A model generated the notes under the pieces. It did not search any database and was not told the origin of the DNA. It saw only the letters and a program-made list of their open reading frames with translations. Source: Candidatus Woesearchaeota archaeon (GTDB taxonomy: Archaea > Nanobdellota > Nanobdellia > UBA10117). From it: a DNA stretch of 13,238 nt. The stretch is taken from NCBI GenBank assembly GCA_023245115.1, contig JAHFKX010000015.1:1-13238 (forward strand), given 5' to 3'. The translations under genes and the position numbers were made by a program. This document shows, piece after piece, positions 6,323 to 12,944 of this stretch (the stretch's first letter is position 1; every line of letters starts with the position of its first letter).

Positions 6323-6699
6323 CTTTGTGTTGAGCTTGCGTAGGACTCGAAAAGACTGTTTATTGTTTTCTCGAACTCCTGAAGTGCCTGTTCATATTGG
6401 TGCCAGCGTTTTTTGGTCAGGAAGAAGTTTTGCACATTAACTACAAAACTACCGTATGCTTCGTCTATTTTTATGTTTTCAACAACCAACGCCTGCTCCG
6501 AGATAAACATTGCCTGCTGGCGAATCAAAACCTGCCTTCCGCCACTTTTATCATATGTGTTAAAAGTATAATCAATTTGTGCTGCTGCAGTTTTAAGGAA
6601 ATCCAGCAGTGTTTTTCCGCTAACTGAAAAATCGAGCTTAAACTCCAGCGGTGCAACGTTTGGCGGGTACTTGAATGGCCATAGCCTAGAAAGAGCCAT
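6316..6699 (-). CDS. Hypothetical protein, 127 aa
   Basis: Not recognised. The N-terminus (about 1-17) contains Trp, Phe and several Pro residues. A beta strand follows (LEFKLDFSVSG), then a helix (TLLDFLKTAAAQIDYTF), more beta-like sequence (RQVLIRQQAMFI, ALVVENIKI, GSFVVNVQNFFL) and a final amphipathic helix (WHQYEQALQEFEKTINSLFESY). The shape suggests a soluble strand-helix-strand protein with a C-terminal helix. It has no cysteine. The ATG at 6699 has a TATA box 22-31 nt upstream, and the gene sits in a same-strand series of individually promoted genes. Confidence 0.7.
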   Translation of the reverse strand: MALSRLWPFKYPPNVAPLEFKLDFSVSGKTLLDFLKTAAAQIDYTFNTYDKSGGRQVLIRQQAMFISEQALVVENIKIDEAYGSFVVNVQNFFLTKKRWHQYEQALQEFEKTINSLFESYASSTQSF

Positions 6700-6710
6700 A
6701 TATTAGCATC

Positions 6711-6723
6711 AACACATAGTGTT
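6711..6723. promoter_or_regulatory. Inverted repeat AACAC-N3-GTGTT by the promoter
   Basis: Perfect 5-bp arms sit between the TATA box (6721-6730) and ATG 6699 of the 127-aa gene, overlapping the box edge. A repressor site is possible; the arms are short, so support is weak. Confidence 0.25.
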
Positions 6724-6730
6724 TTAAATC
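6721..6730 (-). promoter_or_regulatory. TATA box for the 127-aa gene
   Basis: On the - strand this reads GATTTAAAAC, 22-31 nt upstream of ATG 6699. Confidence 0.6.
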
Positions 6731-6745
6731 TTTTCAGGAAAATTG

Positions 6746-7198
6746 CTACTCTGATTCGTAAAATGACCAGTATTCAACCCTACCATCAGTATCATATCTA
6801 AAACTACCGCCTGCCTTGTTTACGAGCCTCTCAAAAGTACGGCCTAGTTTGCCTGTGAATGGCAAGGCCAGACTTAACAATCCTATTGCGCCCTTTACGT
6901 ATGTGGCATCCCAATCTGGATCAACCGTCGCAAAAATATGTTTAACTCCGGCGCTCTTCAGGAAAGTAATAATATTTTGTTCCGAAAAAATTCTATTTCC
7001 CGACCTGCCGCAAGCGGAACCGAAATATACTATATCTGGAGAGTCAATTGGAATACATGCGAATTTCATTTCTTCTGGCGGGCCGCACATAAGTAAAACA
7101 TCCTCGAACGTTTCTGGTGATGGCAAATCGGGCCTTTGCGCCTTATAGTTCTCGATGTACTTTAACACTATTGCTTTCAGCTCGTCATTGTTTGGCAT
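6746..7198 (-). CDS. Hypothetical protein, 150 aa
   Basis: Not recognised. The protein opens with a charged helix (ELKAIVLKYIENYKAQ), then DLPSPETFEDVLLMCGPPEE. A run of alternating strands and turns follows: FACIPIDSPDIVYFGSACG, where two Cys flank an IVYFGS strand-turn. Next is a helix (EQNIITFLKSAG) leading into KHIFATVDPDWD, an Asp-rich turn. A Gly/Leu-rich segment (VKGAIGLLSLALPFTGKLG) and a beta-rich tail end it. The strand-turn-helix pattern could be a Rossmann-like or similar alpha/beta fold, but no diagnostic motif is visible. It is 55 nt downstream of the 365-aa unknown on the same strand and has its own TATA box. Confidence 0.7.
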   Translation of the reverse strand: MPNNDELKAIVLKYIENYKAQRPDLPSPETFEDVLLMCGPPEEMKFACIPIDSPDIVYFGSACGRSGNRIFSEQNIITFLKSAGVKHIFATVDPDWDATYVKGAIGLLSLALPFTGKLGRTFERLVNKAGGSFRYDTDGRVEYWSFYESE

Positions 7199-7220
7199 AT
7201 CGAATCACACATATGATATA

Positions 7221-7229
7221 TTTTAAATC
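7221..7229 (-). promoter_or_regulatory. TATA box for the 150-aa gene at 6746-7198
   Basis: On the - strand this reads GATTTAAAA, 23-31 nt upstream of ATG 7198. Confidence 0.6.
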
Positions 7230-7245
7230 TTTCGGTTTGGCAAAC

Positions 7246-7283
7246 TAAAAAATCTAAAAAACAGAGCGGGGTTCAACCCGCTC
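7246..7283 (-). terminator. Hairpin plus T-tract terminator embedded in the end of a coding region
   Basis: On the - strand a perfect 7-bp stem (GAGCGGG/CCCGCTC, 7264-7270 with 7277-7283; 6-nt loop) is followed by TG, six T, AGA and six T. The hairpin is built from the last sense codons of the 365-aa gene, and its TAG stop (7254-7256) falls inside the T tract. This resembles a bacterial intrinsic terminator. Archaeal termination mainly needs the T tract, so the stem may also protect the 3' end. Confidence 0.7.
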
Positions 7284-8351
7284 CGTCTTCTGGTACTCCC
7301 TAAACCGCAATGCGTAACCTCCACCGAGGTTCATGCGATTCCATTCAGTTCGCTTGCCAGGCGCGGTATAATGCTGCATTCTCGGGATGCTCCAACCAGG
7401 GCTTGCCTTAGTATTTCCATGCTCATGGAATGCCAGCTCTACTGCGCGGCTGCTGAATCGAAGTCTTGGCAATATGCCATATGCCAGTTCGTTTGCCCAC
7501 GCCTTTGTAGCAACGTATGCCTCATTGGTACGAGGTATCGTCCTATATGTCCCACGCAATGGCAGATCCATCTCTGCCTTGAAAGCTGTGACTTCTATTG
7601 GCACACTATCAACTTTTGCAAAACCATTTCCCTGCCACGTTGTGTGCTTGGCTGGCCTGCGTTCAAATCGCGCGTTCATGTTGTTTACTGCGCTTCTGTA
7701 ATGCTGAGCCTCGTCTTCCAATCTTGTTTCCAGCGCTTTCAGTTTTATATATGGCGCACCAAAAAAGCTAGACCATAGCTGCGGTGCGACAAAGTTCTGG
7801 AAATAAATTTTGTTTCCTATTACTATTCCGGTCTGACGGATAAATCTATTTTCTTCCGCAGTCGGGTGTATCTGAATTACATTCCAGCCACGGTACAGAC
7901 TTCCGTTTAAATCAGTTAGCAGGAAATTCCTGTGGGCACCAACTTCATCTTGTTCGGTTTTTACAACATTCTGGTCTAAAATTCTTGCGGAAAATGAGAA
8001 TGTTTCTTTGTTTGCGCTCAGTCCGGTAAGTTTTCCATGCCTATTTTCCGCGGACACTACCCATTCGCCTTCCTTAACATTTTTTGCCCTGCGTCGCTCA
8101 TAGTTTGGTATGTTAATAACTGCATTCCTGTCGGCCAGCGCAGCCATGAAACTGACCAAATCTAAGCTCGTTGGCTTTATTTGGCCGTTTGCCATGTACG
8201 CTGGGCTTGGCCTTCGCGCATAAAGGTCATATGCCCATTCTGTCCTGATTTCATTTACAAGCGCATTCACTGGCTTGCTTCGATCAGTAATCATTTGTAT
8301 AGACTCACTTTCCAATAGATCGTCGATTGCTTTTGTTTTTCCTTTAACCAT
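7254..8351 (-). CDS. Hypothetical protein, 365 aa, divergent from the TrmB-like regulator
   Basis: No family is recognised. The protein is soluble-looking, without signal or membrane segments, contains no cysteine, and is rich in Arg, Asn, Trp and aromatic residues. Residues 1-75 look helical. The centre (about 80-200) is beta-rich with EGEWVVSAENRHGK, GWNVIQIHP and GIVIGNKIYFQNF. A helical stretch near 208-232 (KALETRLEDEAQHYRSAVNNMNA when split) precedes a basic C-terminal third with Gly/Arg/His-rich loops. The ATG at 8351 has a GGTGAT ribosome site 5 nt upstream and a TATA box 31-39 nt upstream. The 99-bp divergent region is shared with the TrmB-like gene, so co-regulation is plausible. 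A hairpin terminator closes the gene. Confidence 0.72.
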   Translation of the reverse strand: MVKGKTKAIDDLLESESIQMITDRSKPVNALVNEIRTEWAYDLYARRPSPAYMANGQIKPTSLDLVSFMAALADRNAVINIPNYERRRAKNVKEGEWVVSAENRHGKLTGLSANKETFSFSARILDQNVVKTEQDEVGAHRNFLLTDLNGSLYRGWNVIQIHPTAEENRFIRQTGIVIGNKIYFQNFVAPQLWSSFFGAPYIKLKALETRLEDEAQHYRSAVNNMNARFERRPAKHTTWQGNGFAKVDSVPIEVTAFKAEMDLPLRGTYRTIPRTNEAYVATKAWANELAYGILPRLRFSSRAVELAFHEHGNTKASPGWSIPRMQHYTAPGKRTEWNRMNLGGGYALRFREYQKTERVEPRSVF

Positions 8352-8356
8352 TTTTT

Positions 8357-8362
8357 ATCACC
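8357..8362 (-). promoter_or_regulatory. Ribosome binding site for the 365-aa gene
   Basis: On the - strand GGTGAT, complementary to the 16S rRNA 3' end, sits 5 nt before ATG 8351. Confidence 0.6.
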
Positions 8363-8381
8363 AAAAAATATACTTCGGGAA

Positions 8382-8390
8382 CGCTATATC
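8382..8390 (-). promoter_or_regulatory. TATA-like box for the 365-aa gene
   Basis: On the - strand this reads GATATAGCG, 31-39 nt upstream of ATG 8351, implying a short leader that would include the ribosome site. It is weaker than most boxes here. Confidence 0.4.
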
Positions 8391-8397
8391 AATAAAT

Positions 8398-8417
8398 GTG
8401 GTGATTATTATCACCAC
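8398..8417. promoter_or_regulatory. Palindromic operator candidate in the divergent promoter region
   Basis: GTGGTGAT-N4-ATCACCAC is a perfect 8-bp inverted repeat directly upstream of the regulator's TATA box (8421-8429) and about 10 nt beyond the TATA box of the divergent gene. The position suits binding by the TrmB-like protein to control itself and the 365-aa gene. Confidence 0.6.
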
Positions 8418-8420
8418 AAT

Positions 8421-8429
8421 ATTTATAAG
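8421..8429 (+). promoter_or_regulatory. TATA box for the TrmB-like regulator
   Basis: ATTTATAAG lies 22-30 nt upstream of ATG 8451. It is framed by CCACAA (8414-8419) and TTGTGG (8434-8439) in inverted orientation. Confidence 0.65.
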
Positions 8430-8433
8430 CTCG

Positions 8434-8450
8434 TTGTGGTTTAAACACAA
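8434..8450. promoter_or_regulatory. Second palindrome abutting the regulator's start codon
   Basis: TTGTGGTTTAAACACAA is a 17-bp inverted repeat with one mismatched pair. It covers the predicted transcription start and ends at the base before ATG 8451. A protein bound here would block transcription, so it is a candidate autorepression site. Confidence 0.45.
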
Positions 8451-9161
8451 ATGGAAGACGAATTACGCCAGCTTGGGCTGACTTCAAATGAAGTTAAAGT
8501 CTATCTTGCCCTGCTGCGGCTAAAAAGCGCGCTGGCCGGACAGATTACTGAGATGGCTGGCGTACATCGAAGAAATGTTTACGATGCACTTGAAAGGCTA
8601 ATACAAAAAGGCATTGTTAGCTATGTTTATGGGCGCAAGAGAAAATATTTCAAAGCAGAGCCACCGGAACGCTTACTGGGCCTGCTCGACGCCAAGAAAA
8701 AATCCCTTTCAGACATAATGCCGCATCTTCTTGAAATCTTTCGGGAACATAAAACTAGCGTTGATGTCCGCGTTTACAGCGGAAAGCAGGGCCTGAAAAA
8801 TATATTTGAAGACCAGCTGAGGAGCAAAACAGAAATTCTTATTTTCGGAAAGTCTATCCGCAATATGCCCGAACTTAAATATTATTTTGAACAGCACAGG
8901 CGGAGCAGAATTGAAAAAAAAATCAAGGTGCGCGCTATCTTTGAAGAATCTGCAAGAAAAACACAGGCTGCGAAACTGCCAATGTCAAAAATCAAATACA
9001 TCCCTGACGAAACGGCCGGCCTAACTTCAACAAATATTTATGGCAACAAAGTTGCAATCATACTCATGCTTGAAACACCAACAATAATTTTAATTGAAAA
9101 CGAAAAACTCCATGAAGCATATGTAAACTATTTCGAAATCCTATGGCGTGGTGCCAGCTAA
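8451..9161 (+). CDS. TrmB-family transcriptional regulator, 236 aa
   Basis: The N-terminal winged helix-turn-helix occupies about residues 1-68: LGLTSNEVKVYLALLRLK, then a recognition-helix region with AGVHRRNVYDALERLIQKGIV and a wing with YVYGRKRKYFKAEPP. This is the signature layout of the TrmB family. A helical linker (about 72-102) leads to a C-terminal phospholipase-D-like effector domain beginning VDVRVYSGKQGLKNIFED and running to the end. TrmB proteins often respond to sugars; the ligand here is unknown, and nearby genes do not point to sugar metabolism. A TATA box and two palindromes precede the ATG, suggesting autoregulation and control of the divergent 365-aa gene. Its 3' end overlaps the convergent nuclease gene by 21 nt. 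Confidence 0.92.
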   Translation: MEDELRQLGLTSNEVKVYLALLRLKSALAGQITEMAGVHRRNVYDALERLIQKGIVSYVYGRKRKYFKAEPPERLLGLLDAKKKSLSDIMPHLLEIFREHKTSVDVRVYSGKQGLKNIFEDQLRSKTEILIFGKSIRNMPELKYYFEQHRRSRIEKKIKVRAIFEESARKTQAAKLPMSKIKYIPDETAGLTSTNIYGNKVAIILMLETPTIILIENEKLHEAYVNYFEILWRGAS

Positions 9162-10574
9162 AAGATTTCTAAGCTCATCTGGATGTTCGGTATGCATTGG
9201 CACAAGTATTTGCGGGGCAATCGTAGTCATTATCCGCTGTAAGTCATTGCGGCCTGCGTGTCCGCTGGCATGTATGCTGCTTAACCGCACACCAAAGTGC
9301 CTAAGCCAGTTCGCTTTCATCTGCTCATCGAGCTCCATATCATCTGAAAATGGCTCGCAGGTAGATTTTATCCATGCGCTGCCCTGAATTGGCCTGATGT
9401 CTAACAAATTTGCTATGGCCCAAAGGCTGCTCGACAAAACATATTGCTTTTGGTCTTTTGTTATCTGGGCCGGCGTGACGGCATTTGGATGTGATAAATA
9501 TGGCCGCTCCCATGTTTCGTAATCCTGCTCAACTTGATAATCTTGGAGACCTTGCCTGCCAATAAGGCCCCAGCTCTGCCGTGGGAGAAGGACTCTGACA
9601 TTTGAATCTTTAGGTGTGATATGTTTCACTCCGTTTTTCTCGAACAGATCAAGCAAATATGCAAGTTTTGTATTAATAACGAAATGCCTGCCATTGTTTT
9701 TTGCAATTTCGTAAAATGTTTTAACCCGATCCAAGTCTCTGGCAGGATACTCAGTAATAACGAGGCCATCGCAAGACCGCACCAGCTCACCGGCCTGCCC
9801 ATACACATCAGCTTCTGAATTGCCTTTTGTGTCCATAACTCTTGTACCTTCGCATAAAAGCCATTTTGGCTTGGCCTGCGCCGCAGCTTCTATAAATCGC
9901 TCTGTCAGGGCTTTGTCGGACCCATGTAATCGCAAGTCTCCAGTACACACTAAATTTCCTTCATCCGAATAAACTATGTACCCACAGGCACCGGGCAGCG
10001 AGTGATCGACTGGATGCATTTCTATTTCTAACGCGCCAATTTTAACGCGCTCTTTTGGCGCCATTATTTTAAATGGCCTTTCTCTAATTAGTTCTTTTTT
10101 TCTGCGGTCTGCCCTTGATTGCTTGCCCTCCCGCGTTTGGTAGAATGTGAACGCTGGGAAAAAAGTTGTATAGTTGTCAATTGACGTTGCACCTGTTTCG
10201 TCGAGGGCCTGCAAAATGAGCCTTGTTTCCAACGTCGAGTATATTGGAATTTCTGGCCGCAAAAATGGAAGGCTGCCAACGTGGTCAGAGTGGGCGTGCG
10301 TTAAGAAAACTGCATCGATGCTTGTTGGCTTTGACTCAATGCCTTCGTTTTGCTCGAAGTCTTGGCGATAAACACCATCAAGCCTTGGCAGCAGGCCAAT
10401 CTCAAACGCATCAGTAAGGGCTGAAAATTTTCTTATCCCAGAAAAGCCTGAAAAGTAAGTGCCATATGTTTTGAAGGAAGTGCCAAAATCCAAAAATATT
10501 CTGGTGCCTTTGTGCTCTAGCAGTATTTTATTCCCGCCAATCTCATCTTTTCCGCCCAAAAGCTGAATATCCAT
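9141..10574 (-). CDS. RNase J-like MBL/beta-CASP ribonuclease, 477 aa
   Basis: A metallo-beta-lactamase-fold protein of the RNase J / beta-CASP type, expected to process or degrade RNA with two zinc ions. The N-terminus LLGGKDEIGGNKILLE matches the RNase J opening. Ligand motifs are intact: D29 in FLDFG, H93-x-H95-x-D97-H98 in THAHSDHVG, H191 in DHSLPG, D213 in TGDLRL. E242 in CEGTR starts the beta-CASP part. ASGHAGRND (H439) and VPMHTEHP (H461, H464) close the catalytic domain as in RNase J. There is an insertion of about 35 residues between the first strands and the HxHxDH motif. Reading is open to 10673, but ATG 10574 gives the conserved N-terminus and has a TATA box 20-30 nt upstream. It overlaps the end of the TrmB-like gene by 21 nt. 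Confidence 0.9.
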   Translation of the reverse strand: MDIQLLGGKDEIGGNKILLEHKGTRIFLDFGTSFKTYGTYFSGFSGIRKFSALTDAFEIGLLPRLDGVYRQDFEQNEGIESKPTSIDAVFLTHAHSDHVGSLPFLRPEIPIYSTLETRLILQALDETGATSIDNYTTFFPAFTFYQTREGKQSRADRRKKELIRERPFKIMAPKERVKIGALEIEMHPVDHSLPGACGYIVYSDEGNLVCTGDLRLHGSDKALTERFIEAAAQAKPKWLLCEGTRVMDTKGNSEADVYGQAGELVRSCDGLVITEYPARDLDRVKTFYEIAKNNGRHFVINTKLAYLLDLFEKNGVKHITPKDSNVRVLLPRQSWGLIGRQGLQDYQVEQDYETWERPYLSHPNAVTPAQITKDQKQYVLSSSLWAIANLLDIRPIQGSAWIKSTCEPFSDDMELDEQMKANWLRHFGVRLSSIHASGHAGRNDLQRIMTTIAPQILVPMHTEHPDELRNLLAGTTP

Positions 10575-10593
10575 ACAATATTGGCGTAATATC

Positions 10594-10604
10594 GTTTTAT
10601 AAGT
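10594..10604 (-). promoter_or_regulatory. TATA box for the RNase J-like gene
   Basis: On the - strand this reads ACTTATAAAAC, 20-30 nt upstream of ATG 10574. It confirms the internal start. Confidence 0.65.
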
Positions 10605-10629
10605 GTTGCGCAGGTCGATTTTAGAAAGC

Positions 10630-10638
10630 TTTTTAAGA
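10630..10638 (+). promoter_or_regulatory. TATA box for the 163-aa gene
   Basis: TTTTTAAGA lies 21-29 nt upstream of ATG 10659. It is divergent from the nuclease promoter in an 84-bp gap. Confidence 0.55.
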
Positions 10639-10658
10639 TTTATGCTTTCCAGTTTTAT

Positions 10659-11150
10659 ATGAAAAATGCTCACACGTATTTGCGGAATAAGGGTTTTGTC
10701 GAGCCTAGTGCAGAACTAAATGGCAGGCCAGTAATTAAAGCACAACATGAAGTATATAAGATAATTTTTAGTCCAGAAACGCTGACTCTTAAAGAAGCTA
10801 GACGACTTTCGAATCCAAACTTTAACGAAGTTTTAGGAGTAGAGGTATGGCTTAACGATTCGTACGCTTACATGGACGAAGATATTGACAGCCTTTTAGA
10901 CAATGAACTTGGCGGAGCAGTTGCAAAAAAGTTTGGCTTAGAAGAAATTGGCGGCGATAAAGCACAATTTTTGTGCGCAAAGGTTGCATCATCAAAACAG
11001 GCAGATAACTTGGTTGCTGCAGTCCTGCTGTATGACAAACTAGCTCATTCAGATGACTTCAAGCTCCTGAAGAAACGCGCGCATAATCTCAAGAGCACGC
11101 TGAGCAAGACTTTGGATGAAGGGCTCGCAAAAATAATGGCGCAGACCTAG
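10659..11150 (+). CDS. Hypothetical protein, 163 aa
   Basis: Not recognised. The N-terminal half contains short strands (PVIKAQHEVYKIIFS, LGVEVWLNDSYAYM when split) and a helix around TLKEARRLS. An acidic segment follows (MDEDIDSLLDNELGG). The C-terminal half looks helical and basic (VASSKQADNLVAAVLLYDKLAH, then LKKRAHNLKSTLSKTLDEGLAKIM when split). One Cys is present; there is no membrane segment or signal. It could be a soluble helical adaptor or nucleic-acid-associated protein, but nothing specific supports that. It is divergent from the RNase J-like gene and ends one base short of the convergent serS stop codon. Confidence 0.72.
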   Translation: MKNAHTYLRNKGFVEPSAELNGRPVIKAQHEVYKIIFSPETLTLKEARRLSNPNFNEVLGVEVWLNDSYAYMDEDIDSLLDNELGGAVAKKFGLEEIGGDKAQFLCAKVASSKQADNLVAAVLLYDKLAHSDDFKLLKKRAHNLKSTLSKTLDEGLAKIMAQT

Positions 11151-11160
11151 GTTATTTTTT
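11151..11160 (+). terminator. T-tract after the 163-aa gene
   Basis: A run of six T (11155-11160) follows the stop codon and lies inside the 3' end of serS on the other strand. It is the only termination signal visible for this gene. Confidence 0.35.
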
Positions 11161-12429
11161 AGCACGAATTTCCCTAAATCCAGCGTACTTCCACAGCACT
11201 TTGGGTATTTTTATTGAGCCATCGGCCTGCTGGAAATTCTCCATAATTGCTATCATTGTTCGCTCGATCGCAAAAGCAGTTGAGTTAAGTATGTGTGCAA
11301 CTTCTATCTTGCCATTTTTTCTGAGAACTCTAACACCAAGCCTTCTTGCCTGATAGTCTGTGCAATTTGAACACGAAACCATTTCTCTGTATTTGTTCTG
11401 GCCGGGCAGCCAGGCTTCTAAGTCGTATTTCATAGCCGCTGGCGCGTATCCAATATCCGCAGTACAATTAATGACGACGTGATATGAAATACCCAGTGAT
11501 TTGAATAATTTTTCTGCCAGGCCAATCATTTCCTGATGCGCTTTTTCTGACATTTCTGGTGTTGTTATCCGAACTTGTTCTACTTTTTCAAACTGGTGCA
11601 CGCGAAAAATTCCTTTTGTATCTCTGCCGTGCGAGCCTGCCTCTGTTCTGTAGCAGGGCGAGTAACCTGCGTATTTTTTTGGCAGCTCATTTTCTTTTAA
11701 TGTTTCGCCCGAATGGAACGCGCAAATGATTTGCTCCGAAGTGCCAATGAGATATAAGTCTTCATTTTCAATTTTATACGCATCCTGTTCACCACCTGGA
11801 AAATAGCCTGCCCCTTGCAGAACCTTACCTCTTATAAGATTGGGTGGCATCAGAGGAGTATGGCCCTCTTTTACGAGAAAATCAATTGCATAACGAGCAA
11901 GGGCTTGGTTTAGTAAAACTGCTTTATTTTTCAAAAAATAAAATCTTGCACCCGAAAAGCCTGCTGCTTTGTCGACATCGAATAAATCTAATGTTAAACC
12001 TAAGTCTATGTGATCTTTAGGCTTAAACTTAAATTTTGGTATTTTTCCCCAGACGCGTATTATTTTATTATCCTCATCTGACTTTCCAGCCGGAACCCTC
12101 TTATCTAAAATATTAGGTATTTCCAATAAAACCTTATCGCGCATCATCTTTGTTGTCTGGGCCTTCTGGTCGATTTCCTTGAGATTTTCTACGAAGTCCT
12201 TCATCTGTTTTATTTCTGCGTCTGCTGACTTGCCGGCTTTTTTGAGCCGATTTATGTTTTCAGAAATCACGTTTCTTTCGTGTTTCAGCTTCTCTGCCTG
12301 CTGCAGATACTCGCGCCACTTCTCGTCCAGCCTTGTAACTTCTTCCACTAATTCGACTGGCTGGCCGCGCCTCTTCTGGCTATCCACAACTACTTGCGGG
12401 TTTTTTCTAAATAACTCGATGTCTAACAT
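11152..12429 (-). CDS. serS: Seryl-tRNA synthetase (class II)
   Basis: A 425-aa class II aminoacyl-tRNA synthetase that charges tRNA-Ser (and tRNA-Sec where present). Residues about 28-105 form the N-terminal helical arm (WREYLQQAEKLKHERNVISE and following), the long coiled coil that contacts the tRNA. The catalytic core shows the TSE serine-binding loop (T230, S231, E232), motif 2 with YRTEAGSHGRDTKGIFRVHQ (260-279), the CSNCTDYQARR element (353-363) and motif 3 with LNSTAFAIERT (381-391; R390). Length and motifs fit the common SerRS type and not the rare methanogen type. GAGGT lies 6 nt before the ATG, and a TATA box lies 22-32 nt upstream. The gene ends one base from the convergent 163-aa gene. 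Confidence 0.97.
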   Translation of the reverse strand: MLDIELFRKNPQVVVDSQKRRGQPVELVEEVTRLDEKWREYLQQAEKLKHERNVISENINRLKKAGKSADAEIKQMKDFVENLKEIDQKAQTTKMMRDKVLLEIPNILDKRVPAGKSDEDNKIIRVWGKIPKFKFKPKDHIDLGLTLDLFDVDKAAGFSGARFYFLKNKAVLLNQALARYAIDFLVKEGHTPLMPPNLIRGKVLQGAGYFPGGEQDAYKIENEDLYLIGTSEQIICAFHSGETLKENELPKKYAGYSPCYRTEAGSHGRDTKGIFRVHQFEKVEQVRITTPEMSEKAHQEMIGLAEKLFKSLGISYHVVINCTADIGYAPAAMKYDLEAWLPGQNKYREMVSCSNCTDYQARRLGVRVLRKNGKIEVAHILNSTAFAIERTMIAIMENFQQADGSIKIPKVLWKYAGFREIRAKK

Positions 12430-12435
12430 ATTCTT

Positions 12436-12440
12436 ACCTC
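12436..12440 (-). promoter_or_regulatory. Ribosome binding site upstream of serS
   Basis: On the - strand GAGGT sits 6 nt before ATG 12429. If transcription starts about 26 nt from the TATA box centre, this site would be untranscribed or at the very 5' end, so either a further upstream start exists or the site is not used. Confidence 0.5.
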
Positions 12441-12450
12441 AAGATTTTGA

Positions 12451-12461
12451 TATTTAAAAAT
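12451..12461 (-). promoter_or_regulatory. TATA box for serS
   Basis: On the - strand this reads ATTTTTAAATA, 22-32 nt upstream of ATG 12429. Confidence 0.55.
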
Positions 12462-12543
12462 CCTATCTAACCCAAAAATTCTTAGAACGCTGTGCCCTAT
12501 CGGGATTGGCAGACCATCATCTCAAATTTCTTTGTGGGGCAAG

Positions 12544-12552
12544 GTTTAAAAT
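12544..12552 (+). promoter_or_regulatory. TATA-like box upstream of ATG 12582
   Basis: GTTTAAAAT is followed 30 nt later by ATG 12582. A second similar box (GATTTAAAAT, 12574-12583) overlaps that ATG and would instead give a start near 12604. Between the serS start and these boxes (12430-12543) I see no coding sequence or RNA gene. Confidence 0.4.
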
Positions 12553-12581
12553 GTTTACGGTCGTATTTGTATTGATTTAAA

Positions 12582-12669
12582 ATGAGCATCACACCAAGAC
12601 CACTGATTTTAACTGGAAAAATATATCGTTGGCCAGCTTGATGCAGACAGAACACATTTTATTCCACGT
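12582..12669 (+). other. Possible frameshifted N-terminal extension of the 81-aa gene
   Basis: From ATG 12582 a short frame reads MSITPRPLILTGK, then IYRWPA and a stop at 12639-12641. The frame of the downstream 81-aa gene is open from 12613 and reads protein-like YIVGQLDADRTHFIPR directly into its ATG 12670, but contains no usual start codon. The two frames would join if one A of the five-A run 12617-12621 were absent. This could be a sequencing error, a recent mutation or a programmed shift. Confidence 0.4.
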
Positions 12670-12915
12670 ATGCCGCAAACTTTTGTTTACCCTCACGAAA
12701 TAACTCCATTTGGCTTACAAAAACGCATTGAAGAAATGGCAGGAAACGGCAAAGCGCTCGAACGCACAATTAGAACACTTTTAACTGAAGTAAGAAGTGC
12801 GGCCCGGATGTACGGTGCAGATTATTATTTGTGCGAAATTGCGTGCTATGGAGCACCAGAGAATGTAGCGCGCGTAGATTTCCAACTTTACATTAAAAAT
12901 CAACACGCGATCTAA
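12670..12915 (+). CDS. Hypothetical protein, 81 aa (start uncertain)
   Basis: Not recognised. The protein begins with an aromatic/Pro-rich segment (TFVYPHEITPFGLQ), continues with a long amphipathic helix (residues about 16-47, KRIEEMAGNGKALERTIRTL and on), then a Tyr/Cys-rich stretch (GADYYLCEIACYG) and a final beta-like strand (VARVDFQLYIKN). ATG 12670 has no TATA box at the usual spacing, unlike almost all neighbours. Protein-like sequence continues upstream in the same frame, so the true product may be longer, starting at 12582 with a frameshift. It lies upstream of rtcA, which has its own promoter. Confidence 0.6.
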   Translation: MPQTFVYPHEITPFGLQKRIEEMAGNGKALERTIRTLLTEVRSAARMYGADYYLCEIACYGAPENVARVDFQLYIKNQHAI

Positions 12916-12944
12916 ATTAAAAGCTAATCTACTAAACAGCCGAT

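Noticed and set aside
7264..7283. T-arm of a tRNA (GGTTCAA within a GC-rich stem)
   Set aside because: The loop is six bases instead of seven, no anticodon or D arm fits on either side, and the sequence is in frame at the end of the 365-aa gene.
10575..10673. 33-residue N-terminal extension of the RNase J-like protein
   Set aside because: The conserved family opening begins at ATG 10574, and the extension would cover the TATA boxes of both divergent genes.
12430..12581. Small structured or C/D-box RNA gene between serS and the 81-aa gene
   Set aside because: An ATGATGG-like C box on the - strand has no matching D box, and only short imperfect stems are visible; the stretch is better read as promoter DNA.
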